DNA from: BJGO01 sp039810885
GTDB lineage: Bacteria > Bacteroidota > Bacteroidia > Chitinophagales > UBA10324
Direction: 5' to 3'
NCBI GenBank assembly: GCA_039810885.1
Contig: JBDHXV010000036.1
Location: forward strand, 1 to 27,783
Length of the DNA: 27,783 nt
The translations under genes were made by a program, and so were the position numbers. The notes under the pieces are model-generated. The model was given only the letters and a program-made list of their open reading frames with translations. It searched no databases and was not told the DNA's origin. Below are positions 14,696 through 23,299 of the stretch, one piece after another (positions within the stretch are counted from its first letter, which is position 1; every line of letters begins with the position of its first letter).

Positions 14696-17600
14696 CTATT
14701 GCTTAACCATCCGGCAACGATATATTTCACCAGTTCTCATTCCTACCTGCACCATGTATATGCCTGAAGGATGATTTCTTAAGTCAATCTGAGATAAGGG
14801 ATAATCTGTATTTTGAATTATTGCTTTATTTAGAATATTTATAACGGCAACATAGGCAACGTCAGATGTTGATATTCCGGCATACGAAATAATCGCATAC
14901 CCATCTCCAATATTAGGCAAAACTTCAACTACAGTATTAGAGATGGTGCATGATTTTACCAATATAGGCGCGGTAAATTCAAATTTACCATCATAGTCAA
15001 CTTGTTTCAAACGATAATAGGTATCGGAAGAAGATGCTGTTGCTAATTGGTAATGGTGTGTGCGAAAAGATGTTCCGGAGCCAGGTAAACTGTCAAGTCC
15101 CATCCAGATGCGACCATCTGAGCTTCTTTGAAGAATGAATTGTTTGCAATTCATTTCAGATAAGGTAGTCCATCGTAAGGTGTGTTTATTGTTAATACAA
15201 TCGCCATCAAAGTTGGCTAATTGTATGGGTAGCGGATTTCCCCCACCTTCTACATTACCTATTGTAAAGGAGCTAAAGGATGTGAACATACCCGAAGTAA
15301 TGCTCCCAGAGTTGTTTCCCGTTGCTGTGCCCCCCGTATTTATCCAAGTGGAGGGGCAGTCGCTACCTGAGCTCTTAATTACTTTTAGATTGGCGTAATC
15401 GGTAACACCGTCATTTGTTCCGTAGTATAATTCAACAACGGCAGAGCTTAACCCATCTGAATTATCAGAGCGATGAATTTTCCAATAGTGTACTCCGGAA
15501 AGATGTGAAATGCCTGTAGGAATGGGGGAACAACTCAAAGCGTTAGCATCTCCATTAAATAACTCTGCCGTATATGTATAAGAAGTTGACTTATTGTGTA
15601 TCGGTGTGAGTTTTGCAGGGCGATAATCTCCACTCTTTCCAATAGGTAAGTTTAGTATTGAGCTACCGTTATTAGACATAGTAATTTGGAAAGGACCATC
15701 TATATATGAATTGCTGTTACCCAATTCAACTGTAGCTGTTTCACTTGTTATATGAATAGGATTTGTTGTCGAAGTAACAATAATTCCATTTGTTAGACTT
15801 AATAAAGTGCTTACTTCAACAGGAACCTGAAGTGTTATGCTGCCAATACAATTTGCAGAAAGCCTATTAAAAAGTGGGGGATACGAAGCATCCCCTTGTA
15901 TATAATGAGCATCGGTTCCAATCATTTCAACCGTCCCAATAGCGTTGCCAAAGGTTATGGATGAATTGCTACCCAACGTTGAAATATTTTTTGCGAACGT
16001 GCACGTTGTGTTAGACGCTGGAAATAAATCACCATCGTTTGTTTTAATAAAGTAAACATTATCATAAAATGTATCTGACGATACATCGGCAAGTGTTAAA
16101 TTACCGCTTCCGCTATTTTTTATTATGGTTGATTTATGAAAGCTATTTCCTCCGGAGGAGATATTTGATGAAGCTCCTGTTTTCTCCAAGCTTACTGTGT
16201 TATTAAAGGTAGCCCCATTAAGTTGCAACTGAGGGGCTGCAAAATTTATATCACCGTTAAATACACAGCCTGATCCTAGGATTAATGATGCGGTTCCTGC
16301 AAAATTCAGAGATTGTGCAGTGCTTCCATTTTGAGTAAAATGCATTAAATGAATTTCGCCGTTGCTCACTCCACTGCCCCCTACTTGCATCGCCTTGCCT
16401 GAAGCTAACACTGCACTACCTGTACCTTGTCCAAATAGAATACGCCCACTACTTGTATTATTTAAAATGATGTTATCATTAAATTGCGTGGGTGAGCTAT
16501 TGTCGTTATAAGCTATTGAGATGTTGCCGGTAGAGGTATTAGTAAAGGTAGCTTTACCATAATAAATATCTTTATTCATATTTGAAAGAATAACATTGCC
16601 TGAGCCATTATTTATAATAGTTGCATCAGCTTGAAACGTATTTCCACCGTCACTTAAGCTATTATCCGAATCCGTTATTGAAAATGTAGCGGCTTGTTGA
16701 TAAATGGCTCCATTCAAATGAATCTTTGAAAAGCTAAATGAAACTACGCCGTTGAATTCTGTACCCTTTTCAAGATAAAGTGAAGCACCGCCACTCCCAC
16801 TCAATGATTGGGCGGTACTGCCTAATTGTATGAAATTATTTAATCTTAATACCCCTGATGTAATTCCCGACCCGTAAGCGTTTATTGTTCTGGTACTTGC
16901 CAATCCACTGGTGCCACTATTTTCACCAAAGTTAACGGTGCCACCTGCAGATATACGAATATTAATATTTTTATTAAAGGCATTACTGTTACCGGAGTAA
17001 GCCATGCTAATTTTTCCTGTTCCTGTATTATTTATATTTAAAACGCCATTATATGTAGAAGAAGAGGTGTATTCGGGGATTAATGTAGAAGAGCCATTTA
17101 CTGTAAATGTTGTTATGCCGTTATACGTGTTCCCTCCATTAATACGAAGCGTGCCGCCCCCATTCACAGAAATATTTGTTGTATAATTAAATACAGCACC
17201 ACCGCTTCCGGAGGAAGTGCCTGTTCCTGTTTTAGTCATGTTTACCGAACCGTTAAAAGTCCCGCCATTAATTATGATTGATTCGCTTGTAATCTTGAGA
17301 TTGCAGGAGCTGTTTGTTGTTATCGATCCTATAGTACACGTTTGGCTTTCAGATCCATTCACGGTGAATGTACCATTCGTTAATACCCCTCCGTTTAAAG
17401 TAGCGCTTCCGTTTATGGCGAAGTTGTATCCATTGATATCAAAGGTTCCTGAGTTGATAGTAAAGGTTGAAGGAGCATCGGTGCCATCAAAAATAGGATT
17501 ATACCCTACGTTAGACAGAACGACAACATCATCAGAACCCGGAACGCCGTTGGGGGTCCAGTTGCTTCCATTGCCCCAGTTGGAAGAGACAGAGCCATTC

Positions 17601-17752
17601 CATGTATATGTAACCTGCGCAAAGGCGTGATTTAATCCAATCGCCATCCCGATTCCTTGTATCAGGAATATTAGTGAAAAGCGATGAGCTAATTTGCTGC
17701 TGCAGTAATACAGACTACGGGCGTGTAATTTGTAATCAAAATGCATGTACAT
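14696..17752 (-). CDS. Large secreted repeat protein with C-terminal type IX sorting-like domain
   Basis: 1018 residues from ATG 17752 (ATG 17746 also possible). A long N-terminal signal region ends in NHAFAQ (residues ~41-46). The mature protein begins with VTYTWNGSVSSNWGNGSNW, a common opening in Bacteroidota surface proteins. Residues ~160-625 consist of Asn/Gly/Ser/Thr-rich beta strands in three similar modules of about 165 residues, starting near 164, 331 and 496. GSTAQSL recurs at 311 and 476, and GGNTY/GGNTF/GGNSF at 207, 369 and 534. A fibronectin-like segment (LPIQLANFDG, then TLRWTTLSEMN) follows at ~841-925. The C-terminal ~75 residues (VLPNIGDGYAIISY, then HPSGIYMVQV) fit a diverged type A sorting domain. 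Probable beta-helical surface or extracellular protein; ligand unknown. Confidence 0.85.
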   Translation of the reverse strand: MYMHFDYKLHARSLYYCSSKLAHRFSLIFLIQGIGMAIGLNHAFAQVTYTWNGSVSSNWGNGSNWTPNGVPGSDDVVVLSNVGYNPIFDGTDAPSTFTINSGTFDINGYNFAINGSATLNGGVLTNGTFTVNGSESQTCTIGSITTNSSCNLKITSESIIINGGTFNGSVNMTKTGTGTSSGSGGAVFNYTTNISVNGGGTLRINGGNTYNGITTFTVNGSSTLIPEYTSSSTYNGVLNINNTGTGKISMAYSGNSNAFNKNINIRISAGGTVNFGENSGTSGLASTRTINAYGSGITSGVLRLNNFIQLGSTAQSLSGSGGASLYLEKGTEFNGVVSFSFSKIHLNGAIYQQAATFSITDSDNSLSDGGNTFQADATIINNGSGNVILSNMNKDIYYGKATFTNTSTGNISIAYNDNSSPTQFNDNIILNNTSSGRILFGQGTGSAVLASGKAMQVGGSGVSNGEIHLMHFTQNGSTAQSLNFAGTASLILGSGCVFNGDINFAAPQLQLNGATFNNTVSLEKTGASSNISSGGNSFHKSTIIKNSGSGNLTLADVSSDTFYDNVYFIKTNDGDLFPASNTTCTFAKNISTLGSNSSITFGNAIGTVEMIGTDAHYIQGDASYPPLFNRLSANCIGSITLQVPVEVSTLLSLTNGIIVTSTTNPIHITSETATVELGNSNSYIDGPFQITMSNNGSSILNLPIGKSGDYRPAKLTPIHNKSTSYTYTAELFNGDANALSCSPIPTGISHLSGVHYWKIHRSDNSDGLSSAVVELYYGTNDGVTDYANLKVIKSSGSDCPSTWINTGGTATGNNSGSITSGMFTSFSSFTIGNVEGGGNPLPIQLANFDGDCINNKHTLRWTTLSEMNCKQFILQRSSDGRIWMGLDSLPGSGTSFRTHHYQLATASSSDTYYRLKQVDYDGKFEFTAPILVKSCTISNTVVEVLPNIGDGYAIISYAGISTSDVAYVAVINILNKAIIQNTDYPLSQIDLRNHPSGIYMVQVGMRTGEIYRCRMVKQ

Positions 17753-17820
17753 GTTTTTTCAGGTGACAAAATAGTTTAATACGCATGCCTTAACGAGAAT
17801 AATACGAAATGGTTACACTC

Positions 17821-17856
17821 CCTGGAAAAAAGGGATAGAAGCATAAAACGCTTCTA
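17821..17856 (-). terminator. Terminator after tRNA-Ser (minus strand)
   Basis: On the minus strand TAGAAGC (17856-17850) pairs with GCTTCTA (17842-17836), loop of 7, followed by a TCCCTTTTTTCC tract. It lies 16 bases past the tRNA and separates it from the large secreted-protein gene. Confidence 0.65.
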
Positions 17857-17871
17857 AGCATATTATAGTAG

Positions 17872-17960
17872 CGGAGAGAGAGGGATTCGAACCCTCGATA
17901 CCACTTTCGCAGTATACACACTTTCCAGGCGTGCTCCTTAAACCACTCGGACATCTCTCC
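17872..17960 (-). tRNA. tRNA-Ser(GGA)
   Basis: 89 bases on the minus strand. Acceptor GGAGAGA/TCTCTCC with discriminator G, anticodon stem CACGC/GTGTG with loop CTGGAAA (anticodon GGA, reading TCC/TCT), a long class II variable arm, and a T-arm with TTCGAAT. CCA is not encoded. Confidence 0.96.
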
Positions 17961-18104
17961 TTTCCTTTGTGAAGAAGGGGCAGCAAATTTGATTAAAATA
18001 TTTGAATACGCTTTAACCCTCTTTATATCGAACCAAGCCGTAATGCAATCTGCCATTGTTAAGTTCGTTATTTTCGCCAACCTGTAAATACACAACAGCC
18101 GGTT

Positions 18105-20132
18105 ATGTCTTTTGTCTATCCATATTTTCTTTGGGCTTTAGGAGCACTGGGTATTCCGGTTATTATTCATCTATTTAGCTTTCGCCGATACAAAACGGTT
18201 TATTTTCCTAATGTACTCTTTTTGCAAGAAGTAAAAAAGGAAAGTGACTCCAGAACACGTATTAAGCACTGGCTCATTCTGATTGCTCGATTATTAACTC
18301 TTACTGCCATAGTGCTGGCATTCGCGCAACCTATATTTAAAACGGGCAATGAAAGTTTAAGAAAAGGAAAAAAGGCGATAAGCATTTATATAGATAATTC
18401 GTTTAGTATGCTAGCGACGGAGAATGATATACCGTTGCTGGAAATTGCAAAAGCAAAAGGTCGGGAGATAATAGATGCGTATGCTCCCGATGATGATTTT
18501 CAAATTCTTAGTAATAACCTTGATGGGATCCAACAACGTTTAGTCAATCGAGATCAAGCGAAGTTAATTATTGATGATATCAAAGTTTCTCCTCAATGGA
18601 GAACACTTAATGAAATTATCGCATTTCAAAATCAGTACTTGACGCAAGCAGATGCACCTAATCGTGTGTCTTATATTATCTCAGATTTTCAAAAGGTATT
18701 TACAAACGGGGGAGTCGTTAAACAAGATACTACTATCAGCAGGCAATTGATTCGACTTCAAAGCTCACATATTAATAACGTGTCGATTGATTCGTGTTGG
18801 CTTGAAAAGCCATTACAACTCAAAGGCGAGAATGTAAAGCTTTTTGTTAAAATTACTAACTATAGCAGCGAGCCTATTAAGGATGGCAGACTTACTTTGG
18901 AACAGAATGGCCAAACCAAAGCAATTTCTACATACCAGGTGGCATCTAACAGCTCTGTTATTGATACGCTGAATTTTTCAAACACAGAACCGGGCTGGCA
19001 AGCTTATAGTGTACGCATTCAGGATTATCCAATTTCGTATGATGATATCTATTATATAGCATTTGAAACAGTAGATAAACTACCTATATTGATTATTAAT
19101 GAAAATAAGTCGAATATTTACCTGAGCACACTATTTAATCAGGCGCAACGCTTTGAGCTGACACAGTTACAAAGTTCTAATTTGCAGTATGATGATTTGA
19201 GTAAATACCGATTAATTGTTTTAAATGCCCCGAATGAAATCACAGGAGGTCTGCAAGAAGCTCTGCAAACTGCAGTATCGCAAGGCAGCAACTTAATGTT
19301 GGTGCCAGCACCTAATGTTGATAAAACGAGCTACGATAATTTCCTTGCCGTGTTCTTAAAAGGTCGAATCGCATCATGGATAAACACAGATTGGCAGACG
19401 GATAAGTTTAATCTGCAGCATTACCTGCTCAAAGACATTTTTGAATCCTTGCCGAAGAATATAGCTATGCCTCAAGGTAAAGGGTATTACACTCTTAATC
19501 TACAACCCAATACAATAGCACAAAGCGTGTTTACCTCATTAAGTGGTCAGCCGCTTCTTCTTTCTGCGCCGTTTCAGAAAGGTCAATTCTTCTTTAGTAC
19601 CATACCATTGGATAAAGATTACAATAACTTTCCTATGAACGCATTGTTTGCTCCAATAATCTTTAAGATGTGTTTGCCGCAAACTTTTACAGAAAGCTTG
19701 TCCTACAAGGTAGGGAGTACAGATATAATCCACGTGCCGGTGGTTTCCGGTGCAAAAGAATCTCTTTTGAAGTTAAAAAAAGAAAATGAAGAAATACTGC
19801 CACAACAACGTGTCCTTGGTCGCGAGACACAATTGATGACCACTCAATTATTGAATGCAGGTATCTATGATGTAACGGACGGAACAACAATTTATAAAAA
19901 GGTGGCACTCAATTTCAATCGGAAAGAATCTAATACAGATTGTCTGAGCGATGAAGAATTAAAGCAATTAGCCATTTCACAAGGAGCACAATGGATAGAT
20001 GCTTCAGCCCGAATGAACCTTACACAACGCATTACCGAAAACGCACATGGAATACCTCTGTGGAAATATTGCGTTATTTTTGCCATCGTCTTTTTAGTAA
20101 TTGAAATATTATTGCTCAAACTCTTTAAATAA
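18105..20132 (+). CDS. BatA-domain / vWA-like membrane protein
   Basis: 675 residues. The N-terminus (PYFLWALGALGIPVIIHLFS, then FRRYKTVYFPNVLFL, then a second hydrophobic segment ~54-76) is the double-transmembrane BatA domain of Bacteroidota. A vWA-like fold follows with DNSFS at 97-101, a match to the DxSxS metal-ion site. The middle part is a large periplasmic beta-rich region, and a single C-terminal helix (~652-673) returns to the membrane. Related proteins belong to the Bat (Bacteroides aerotolerance) group or are uncharacterised membrane proteins. The next gene starts directly after the stop with no gap, so the two are probably translationally coupled. Exact function unknown; the family call is firm. 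Confidence 0.88.
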   Translation: MSFVYPYFLWALGALGIPVIIHLFSFRRYKTVYFPNVLFLQEVKKESDSRTRIKHWLILIARLLTLTAIVLAFAQPIFKTGNESLRKGKKAISIYIDNSFSMLATENDIPLLEIAKAKGREIIDAYAPDDDFQILSNNLDGIQQRLVNRDQAKLIIDDIKVSPQWRTLNEIIAFQNQYLTQADAPNRVSYIISDFQKVFTNGGVVKQDTTISRQLIRLQSSHINNVSIDSCWLEKPLQLKGENVKLFVKITNYSSEPIKDGRLTLEQNGQTKAISTYQVASNSSVIDTLNFSNTEPGWQAYSVRIQDYPISYDDIYYIAFETVDKLPILIINENKSNIYLSTLFNQAQRFELTQLQSSNLQYDDLSKYRLIVLNAPNEITGGLQEALQTAVSQGSNLMLVPAPNVDKTSYDNFLAVFLKGRIASWINTDWQTDKFNLQHYLLKDIFESLPKNIAMPQGKGYYTLNLQPNTIAQSVFTSLSGQPLLLSAPFQKGQFFFSTIPLDKDYNNFPMNALFAPIIFKMCLPQTFTESLSYKVGSTDIIHVPVVSGAKESLLKLKKENEEILPQQRVLGRETQLMTTQLLNAGIYDVTDGTTIYKKVALNFNRKESNTDCLSDEELKQLAISQGAQWIDASARMNLTQRITENAHGIPLWKYCVIFAIVFLVIEILLLKLFK

Positions 20133-21398
20133 ATGAATTGCTGCATAAGAAATGTTACTATTTTAAACGAAGCAGGCAATCATCATTTAAAACAACGAGA
20201 TGTTCTTATCCAGAATGGAATAATTTCAAAAATTACTTCACATAAGACTTTCGATAAAAAAGTAAAAGTTATAGATGGCACAGGCTTATACCTGTCTGCA
20301 GGATGGTTCGATATGCTCTCAAATTTTTGTGACCCTGGCAATGAACATAAAGAAACAATTAAAAGCGGATTGAATGCTGCAGCAGCAGGCGGTTTCACTG
20401 AGGTATTACTTTTACCCAATACAAAACCCGCGATTGATAATAAGTCAGGAATTACCTATGTGAAAGAACAATCAAACGGCCATATCACGAGCTTGCATAC
20501 AGCGGGGTGCATTACAAGAGGTGCTGCAGGCAAGGAATTGGCGGAGTTATACGATATGCACACCGCAGGAGCTATGGCATTTACCGATGGGGATAAATCT
20601 ATTCAGGATTCAGGAGTTATCGTTCGGGCATTGCAATATGTAAAGCCATTTAATGGTGTAATCATAAGCAAGCCGAATGACCGAAGCATATCGCAAGAAG
20701 GGGTAATGAACGAAGGAAAAACAAGTGCTGCATTAGGGTTAAAGCCGATACCCGCTTTAGCAGAGGAGGTGGTTGTGATGCGCGACATACAATTGGCTCA
20801 ATATGCAGAGGCCCCTATTATTATTGGGCCTATTTCAACGGCAGGAAGCGTTGAATTGATTCGTCAAGCCAAGAAAAAGAAGATTCCGATTTCGTGTTTC
20901 ATCTTATCACATCATTTATATTTAGATGAATCCGAATTACATGAATTTGACTCTAATCTAAAGTTAAATCCGCCGCTTCGCACGACTAAAGATGTGAAAG
21001 CGCTTCATAAAGGACTTCTTGACGGAACCATTGACGTTATAGCTTCCGGTCATCAACCACAAAATGACGAGTTGAAAAAAGTAGAATTCGATTATGCGGC
21101 GTTTGGTGCTATTAATTTGCAAACCTCGTTTGCAATTTCAAACACAGCAATGCAAGTAAATAATCCGGAGTGGATAGCAGAAAAGTTTGCAGATAATCCA
21201 AGAATACTTTTACATCTACCCACAATAAAAATTGAAGAGGGGCAAAACGCAAACCTTACTTTATTCAGTATGGATGCCTCTTGGTCATTTACTACCGAGA
21301 TGAACCAATCCATATCTTCAAACTCACCTTATTTCAATAAAAAGTTAAAAGGTCGTCCGATTGCAATTATTAATAATAATCAATTTCAATATTGCTAA
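20133..21398 (+). CDS. Dihydroorotase-like amidohydrolase, probably catalytically inactive
   Basis: 421 residues with the overall dihydroorotase layout: GLYLSAGWFD, CDPGNEHKETIKSGL at 66-80, AAAAGGFTEVLLLPNTKP at 82-99, NPPLRTTKDV at 279-288. Class I dihydroorotases have DxHxHxREPG; here residues 60-69 read DMLSNFCDPG, so both metal-binding histidines (to Leu62 and Asn64) and the substrate-binding Arg (to Cys66) are lost. The HxED-type motif is replaced around ISKPND (178-183), and the catalytic Asp of TDHAPH is Gly306 in SGHQPQ. A His of the third motif (260/261) remains. It therefore resembles the inactive homologues (such as PyrC' of Pseudomonas) that support aspartate transcarbamoylase structurally. 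It sits in a membrane-protein operon, with no pyrimidine genes nearby. Automatic annotation as pyrC would be misleading. Confidence 0.88.
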   Translation: MNCCIRNVTILNEAGNHHLKQRDVLIQNGIISKITSHKTFDKKVKVIDGTGLYLSAGWFDMLSNFCDPGNEHKETIKSGLNAAAAGGFTEVLLLPNTKPAIDNKSGITYVKEQSNGHITSLHTAGCITRGAAGKELAELYDMHTAGAMAFTDGDKSIQDSGVIVRALQYVKPFNGVIISKPNDRSISQEGVMNEGKTSAALGLKPIPALAEEVVVMRDIQLAQYAEAPIIIGPISTAGSVELIRQAKKKKIPISCFILSHHLYLDESELHEFDSNLKLNPPLRTTKDVKALHKGLLDGTIDVIASGHQPQNDELKKVEFDYAAFGAINLQTSFAISNTAMQVNNPEWIAEKFADNPRILLHLPTIKIEEGQNANLTLFSMDASWSFTTEMNQSISSNSPYFNKKLKGRPIAIINNNQFQYC

Positions 21399-21400
21399 AT

Positions 21401-21961
21401 ATGAATGAAGAAACGCTGCCATATAATCCGAACAATCCAAATCTATCGCCACATAAATCGGCACTACGAATGGGGATACTCATTGCCGTAATGTTAATTA
21501 TCTATACGATGATATTATACATTGGTGGGCAAAGTACCAATAAATATATGGGGTGGATTAGTTATGCCTTAATGATGATAGGGATGTGGCTTGCAGTAAA
21601 AAACTATAGAGATACCCTGCTTGGAGGATATATCAGCTATGGTCAAGCCTACCTGATGAGTTTCCTTACGGCGCTGTATTGTGCAATACTTTATGGCGTA
21701 TTTAGCTACCTCTACTTTAAGTTCCTTGCTCGCGATTCTATGCAGGAGATGATTCATTTGGCAGAGCAAGAATTACTTAACAACAAAAATATATCGGAGG
21801 AGCAGGCAACACAGGCAATGGATATGTATAAGAAGTATATATTCATTCCCTTTACTCTGGCATTCGGAAGCCTAATATCATTCACTCTGCTAGGGGCATT
21901 ATTATCCTTATTTGTTGCATCCTTTACGCAACGTAAAAACATGGAAGCCCCTCACGCCTGA
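21401..21961 (+). CDS. DUF4199 family membrane protein
   Basis: 186 residues from ATG 21401, two bases after the previous stop; an in-frame TTG at 21392 would overlap the upstream gene without benefit. Four hydrophobic segments are visible (about 23-42, 50-65, 80-105 and 148-172). Between the last two lies an acidic amphipathic loop containing QEMIHLAEQELLNNKNISEE. This layout and the GGYISYGQAYLMSF motif (about 74-87) fit DUF4199, an inner-membrane family common in Bacteroidota with no established function. Its TGA overlaps the next ATG by one base (TGATG), so coupling to the glycosyltransferase is likely. Confidence 0.85.
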   Translation: MNEETLPYNPNNPNLSPHKSALRMGILIAVMLIIYTMILYIGGQSTNKYMGWISYALMMIGMWLAVKNYRDTLLGGYISYGQAYLMSFLTALYCAILYGVFSYLYFKFLARDSMQEMIHLAEQELLNNKNISEEQATQAMDMYKKYIFIPFTLAFGSLISFTLLGALLSLFVASFTQRKNMEAPHA

Positions 21962-22902
21962 TGAATCTGTCTGTAGTTATTCCATTATATAACGAAGAAG
22001 AATCTATTGATGAATTAGCTCAATGGATTGACCACGTAATGAAAGCAAACGCCTATTATTATGAAGTTATTTGGGTGGATGATGGTAGCCGCGATAATTC
22101 CTGGAATGTAATAGAAAAATTAGCTGCATCGAATGCGACCCATAAGGGTATTAAATTAAGACGTAACCACGGTAAGTCCACTGCATTGAATGAAGGATTT
22201 AAGAAGGCAGAAGGAGATGTCATTATTACTATGGATGCTGATTTACAAGATTCCCCGGATGAAATACCTGCGTTGTACAAAATGATTATTACAGAGCATT
22301 ATGATGTTGTAAGCGGGTGGAAAAAAGTAAGACACGACCCGGTGTCAAAAACGCTACCGTCAAAATTATTTAATTATGTTACGGGCGTCATCAGTGGTAT
22401 TAAACTACATGATTTTAACTGTGGACTTAAAGCCTATTCCAAGCAAGTAGTGAAAGCCATTGATTTACAAGGGGAGATGCACAGATATGTGCCTGTAATA
22501 GCCAAGTGGGCTGGATTTTCAAATATTGGAGAGAAAGTGGTAGAACACAGAGAGCGGAAATTCGGAAATTCAAAATTTGGATTAGAACGTTTTATTCCCG
22601 GATTTCTTGATTTACTTACTATCACATTCATTACACGCTTTAGCAAGCGCCCGATGCACTTATTCGGAACACTGGGACTGGTCAGTTTTATATTTGGATT
22701 TGCAATTCTCGTTTACCTCAGTTGTTTAAAAATATTTTATGATGTTGTGAAAATAACGGACAGGCCTATGTTTTATTTAGGTATCATTATTTTAATTATA
22801 GGCTCACAACTTTTTTTAACAGGCTTTCTTGCCGAATTAATATCAAGAATACAACAAGACAAATCATCTCAACTTATAGAAAAAAAAGTAAATCTTGAAT
22901 AA
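21961..22902 (+). CDS. Family 2 glycosyltransferase, polyprenyl-phosphate sugar type
   Basis: 313 residues. The N-terminal GT-A fold starts SVVIPLYNEEESI (4-16), with VDDGSRDNS at 39-47, RNHGKSTALNEGF at 68-80 and the metal-binding DAD at 92-94 in MDADLQDSPDEIP. LHDFNCGLKAYS (149-160) and RERKFGNSKFG (197-207) are typical of the DPM1/GtrB-like group, which moves a sugar from a nucleotide donor onto undecaprenyl phosphate. Two C-terminal helices (~233-257, ~270-293) anchor it in the inner membrane. All catalytic motifs are present. It overlaps its upstream neighbour by one base and its downstream neighbour by 8. The sugar is unknown. Confidence 0.92.
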   Translation: MNLSVVIPLYNEEESIDELAQWIDHVMKANAYYYEVIWVDDGSRDNSWNVIEKLAASNATHKGIKLRRNHGKSTALNEGFKKAEGDVIITMDADLQDSPDEIPALYKMIITEHYDVVSGWKKVRHDPVSKTLPSKLFNYVTGVISGIKLHDFNCGLKAYSKQVVKAIDLQGEMHRYVPVIAKWAGFSNIGEKVVEHRERKFGNSKFGLERFIPGFLDLLTITFITRFSKRPMHLFGTLGLVSFIFGFAILVYLSCLKIFYDVVKITDRPMFYLGIIILIIGSQLFLTGFLAELISRIQQDKSSQLIEKKVNLE

Positions 22903-23266
22903 ATACATCGAACTTGTTGCACGACTATTGGTAAATGGCTTGGCCGTTTATTTGGTTACGCTATTGTTACCAGGTGTGCAAGTAGGAAATATGCTCAATG
23001 CCATTGTAGTTGCTGCCGTTCTCGCCTTGTTAAATTATTTTATAAAACCTGTACTGATTATTCTTACTATTCCAATTACCGTTTTTACGTTAGGATTGTT
23101 TATTCTGGTACTAAATGCATTTATGGTGATCTTAGCATCCAAGATTGTTCCGGGATTTGAAGTACGTAGCTTTTGGTGGGCTTTGCTTTTTAGTATTATC
23201 TTGTCCATTGTTAATTCATTTTTCGAGACATCGCGTAGAAACAATCGCAATGGCTCTCCTTTTTAA
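22895..23266 (+). CDS. Small four-helix membrane protein ('phage holin family 4' / DUF360-like)
   Basis: 123 residues. The start is TTG 22895, overlapping the glycosyltransferase end by 8 bases. The resulting N-terminus (MNKYIELVARLLVNGLAVYL) matches relatives, and the next ATG would remove the first helix, so TTG is preferred. It is almost wholly hydrophobic with about four membrane segments and the family pattern LLPGVQVGN, then LALLNYFIKPVLIILTIPIT, then TLGLFILVLNAF, then PGFEVRSFWWALLFS. Despite the 'phage holin' label such genes are widespread chromosomal genes; nothing here suggests phage lysis. Function unknown; the overlap suggests a role with the glycosyltransferase. Confidence 0.85.
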   Translation: MNKYIELVARLLVNGLAVYLVTLLLPGVQVGNMLNAIVVAAVLALLNYFIKPVLIILTIPITVFTLGLFILVLNAFMVILASKIVPGFEVRSFWWALLFSIILSIVNSFFETSRRNNRNGSPF

Positions 23267-23299
23267 GTAGTTCTCATTTTGCATTTCAATAATTAAGCT

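Noticed and set aside
17217..17630. 137-codon plus-strand frame within the large secreted-protein gene
   Set aside because: Shadow of the Gly/Asn/Ser-rich repeats on the opposite strand; Val/Pro-rich composition with no family pattern.
17790..18095. Minus-strand open frame of 101 codons
   Set aside because: It runs straight through tRNA-Ser(GGA) and its terminator and resembles no protein family; the tRNA explains the region.
17961..18104. Promoter for the BatA-like gene (TATTTTCG at 18069)
   Set aside because: One mismatch in the core TTTG and no well-spaced -33 element; not strong enough to annotate.
22895..23266. 'Phage holin' as evidence for a second prophage
   Set aside because: This family is a common chromosomal membrane protein; neighbours are host genes and no lysin is present.
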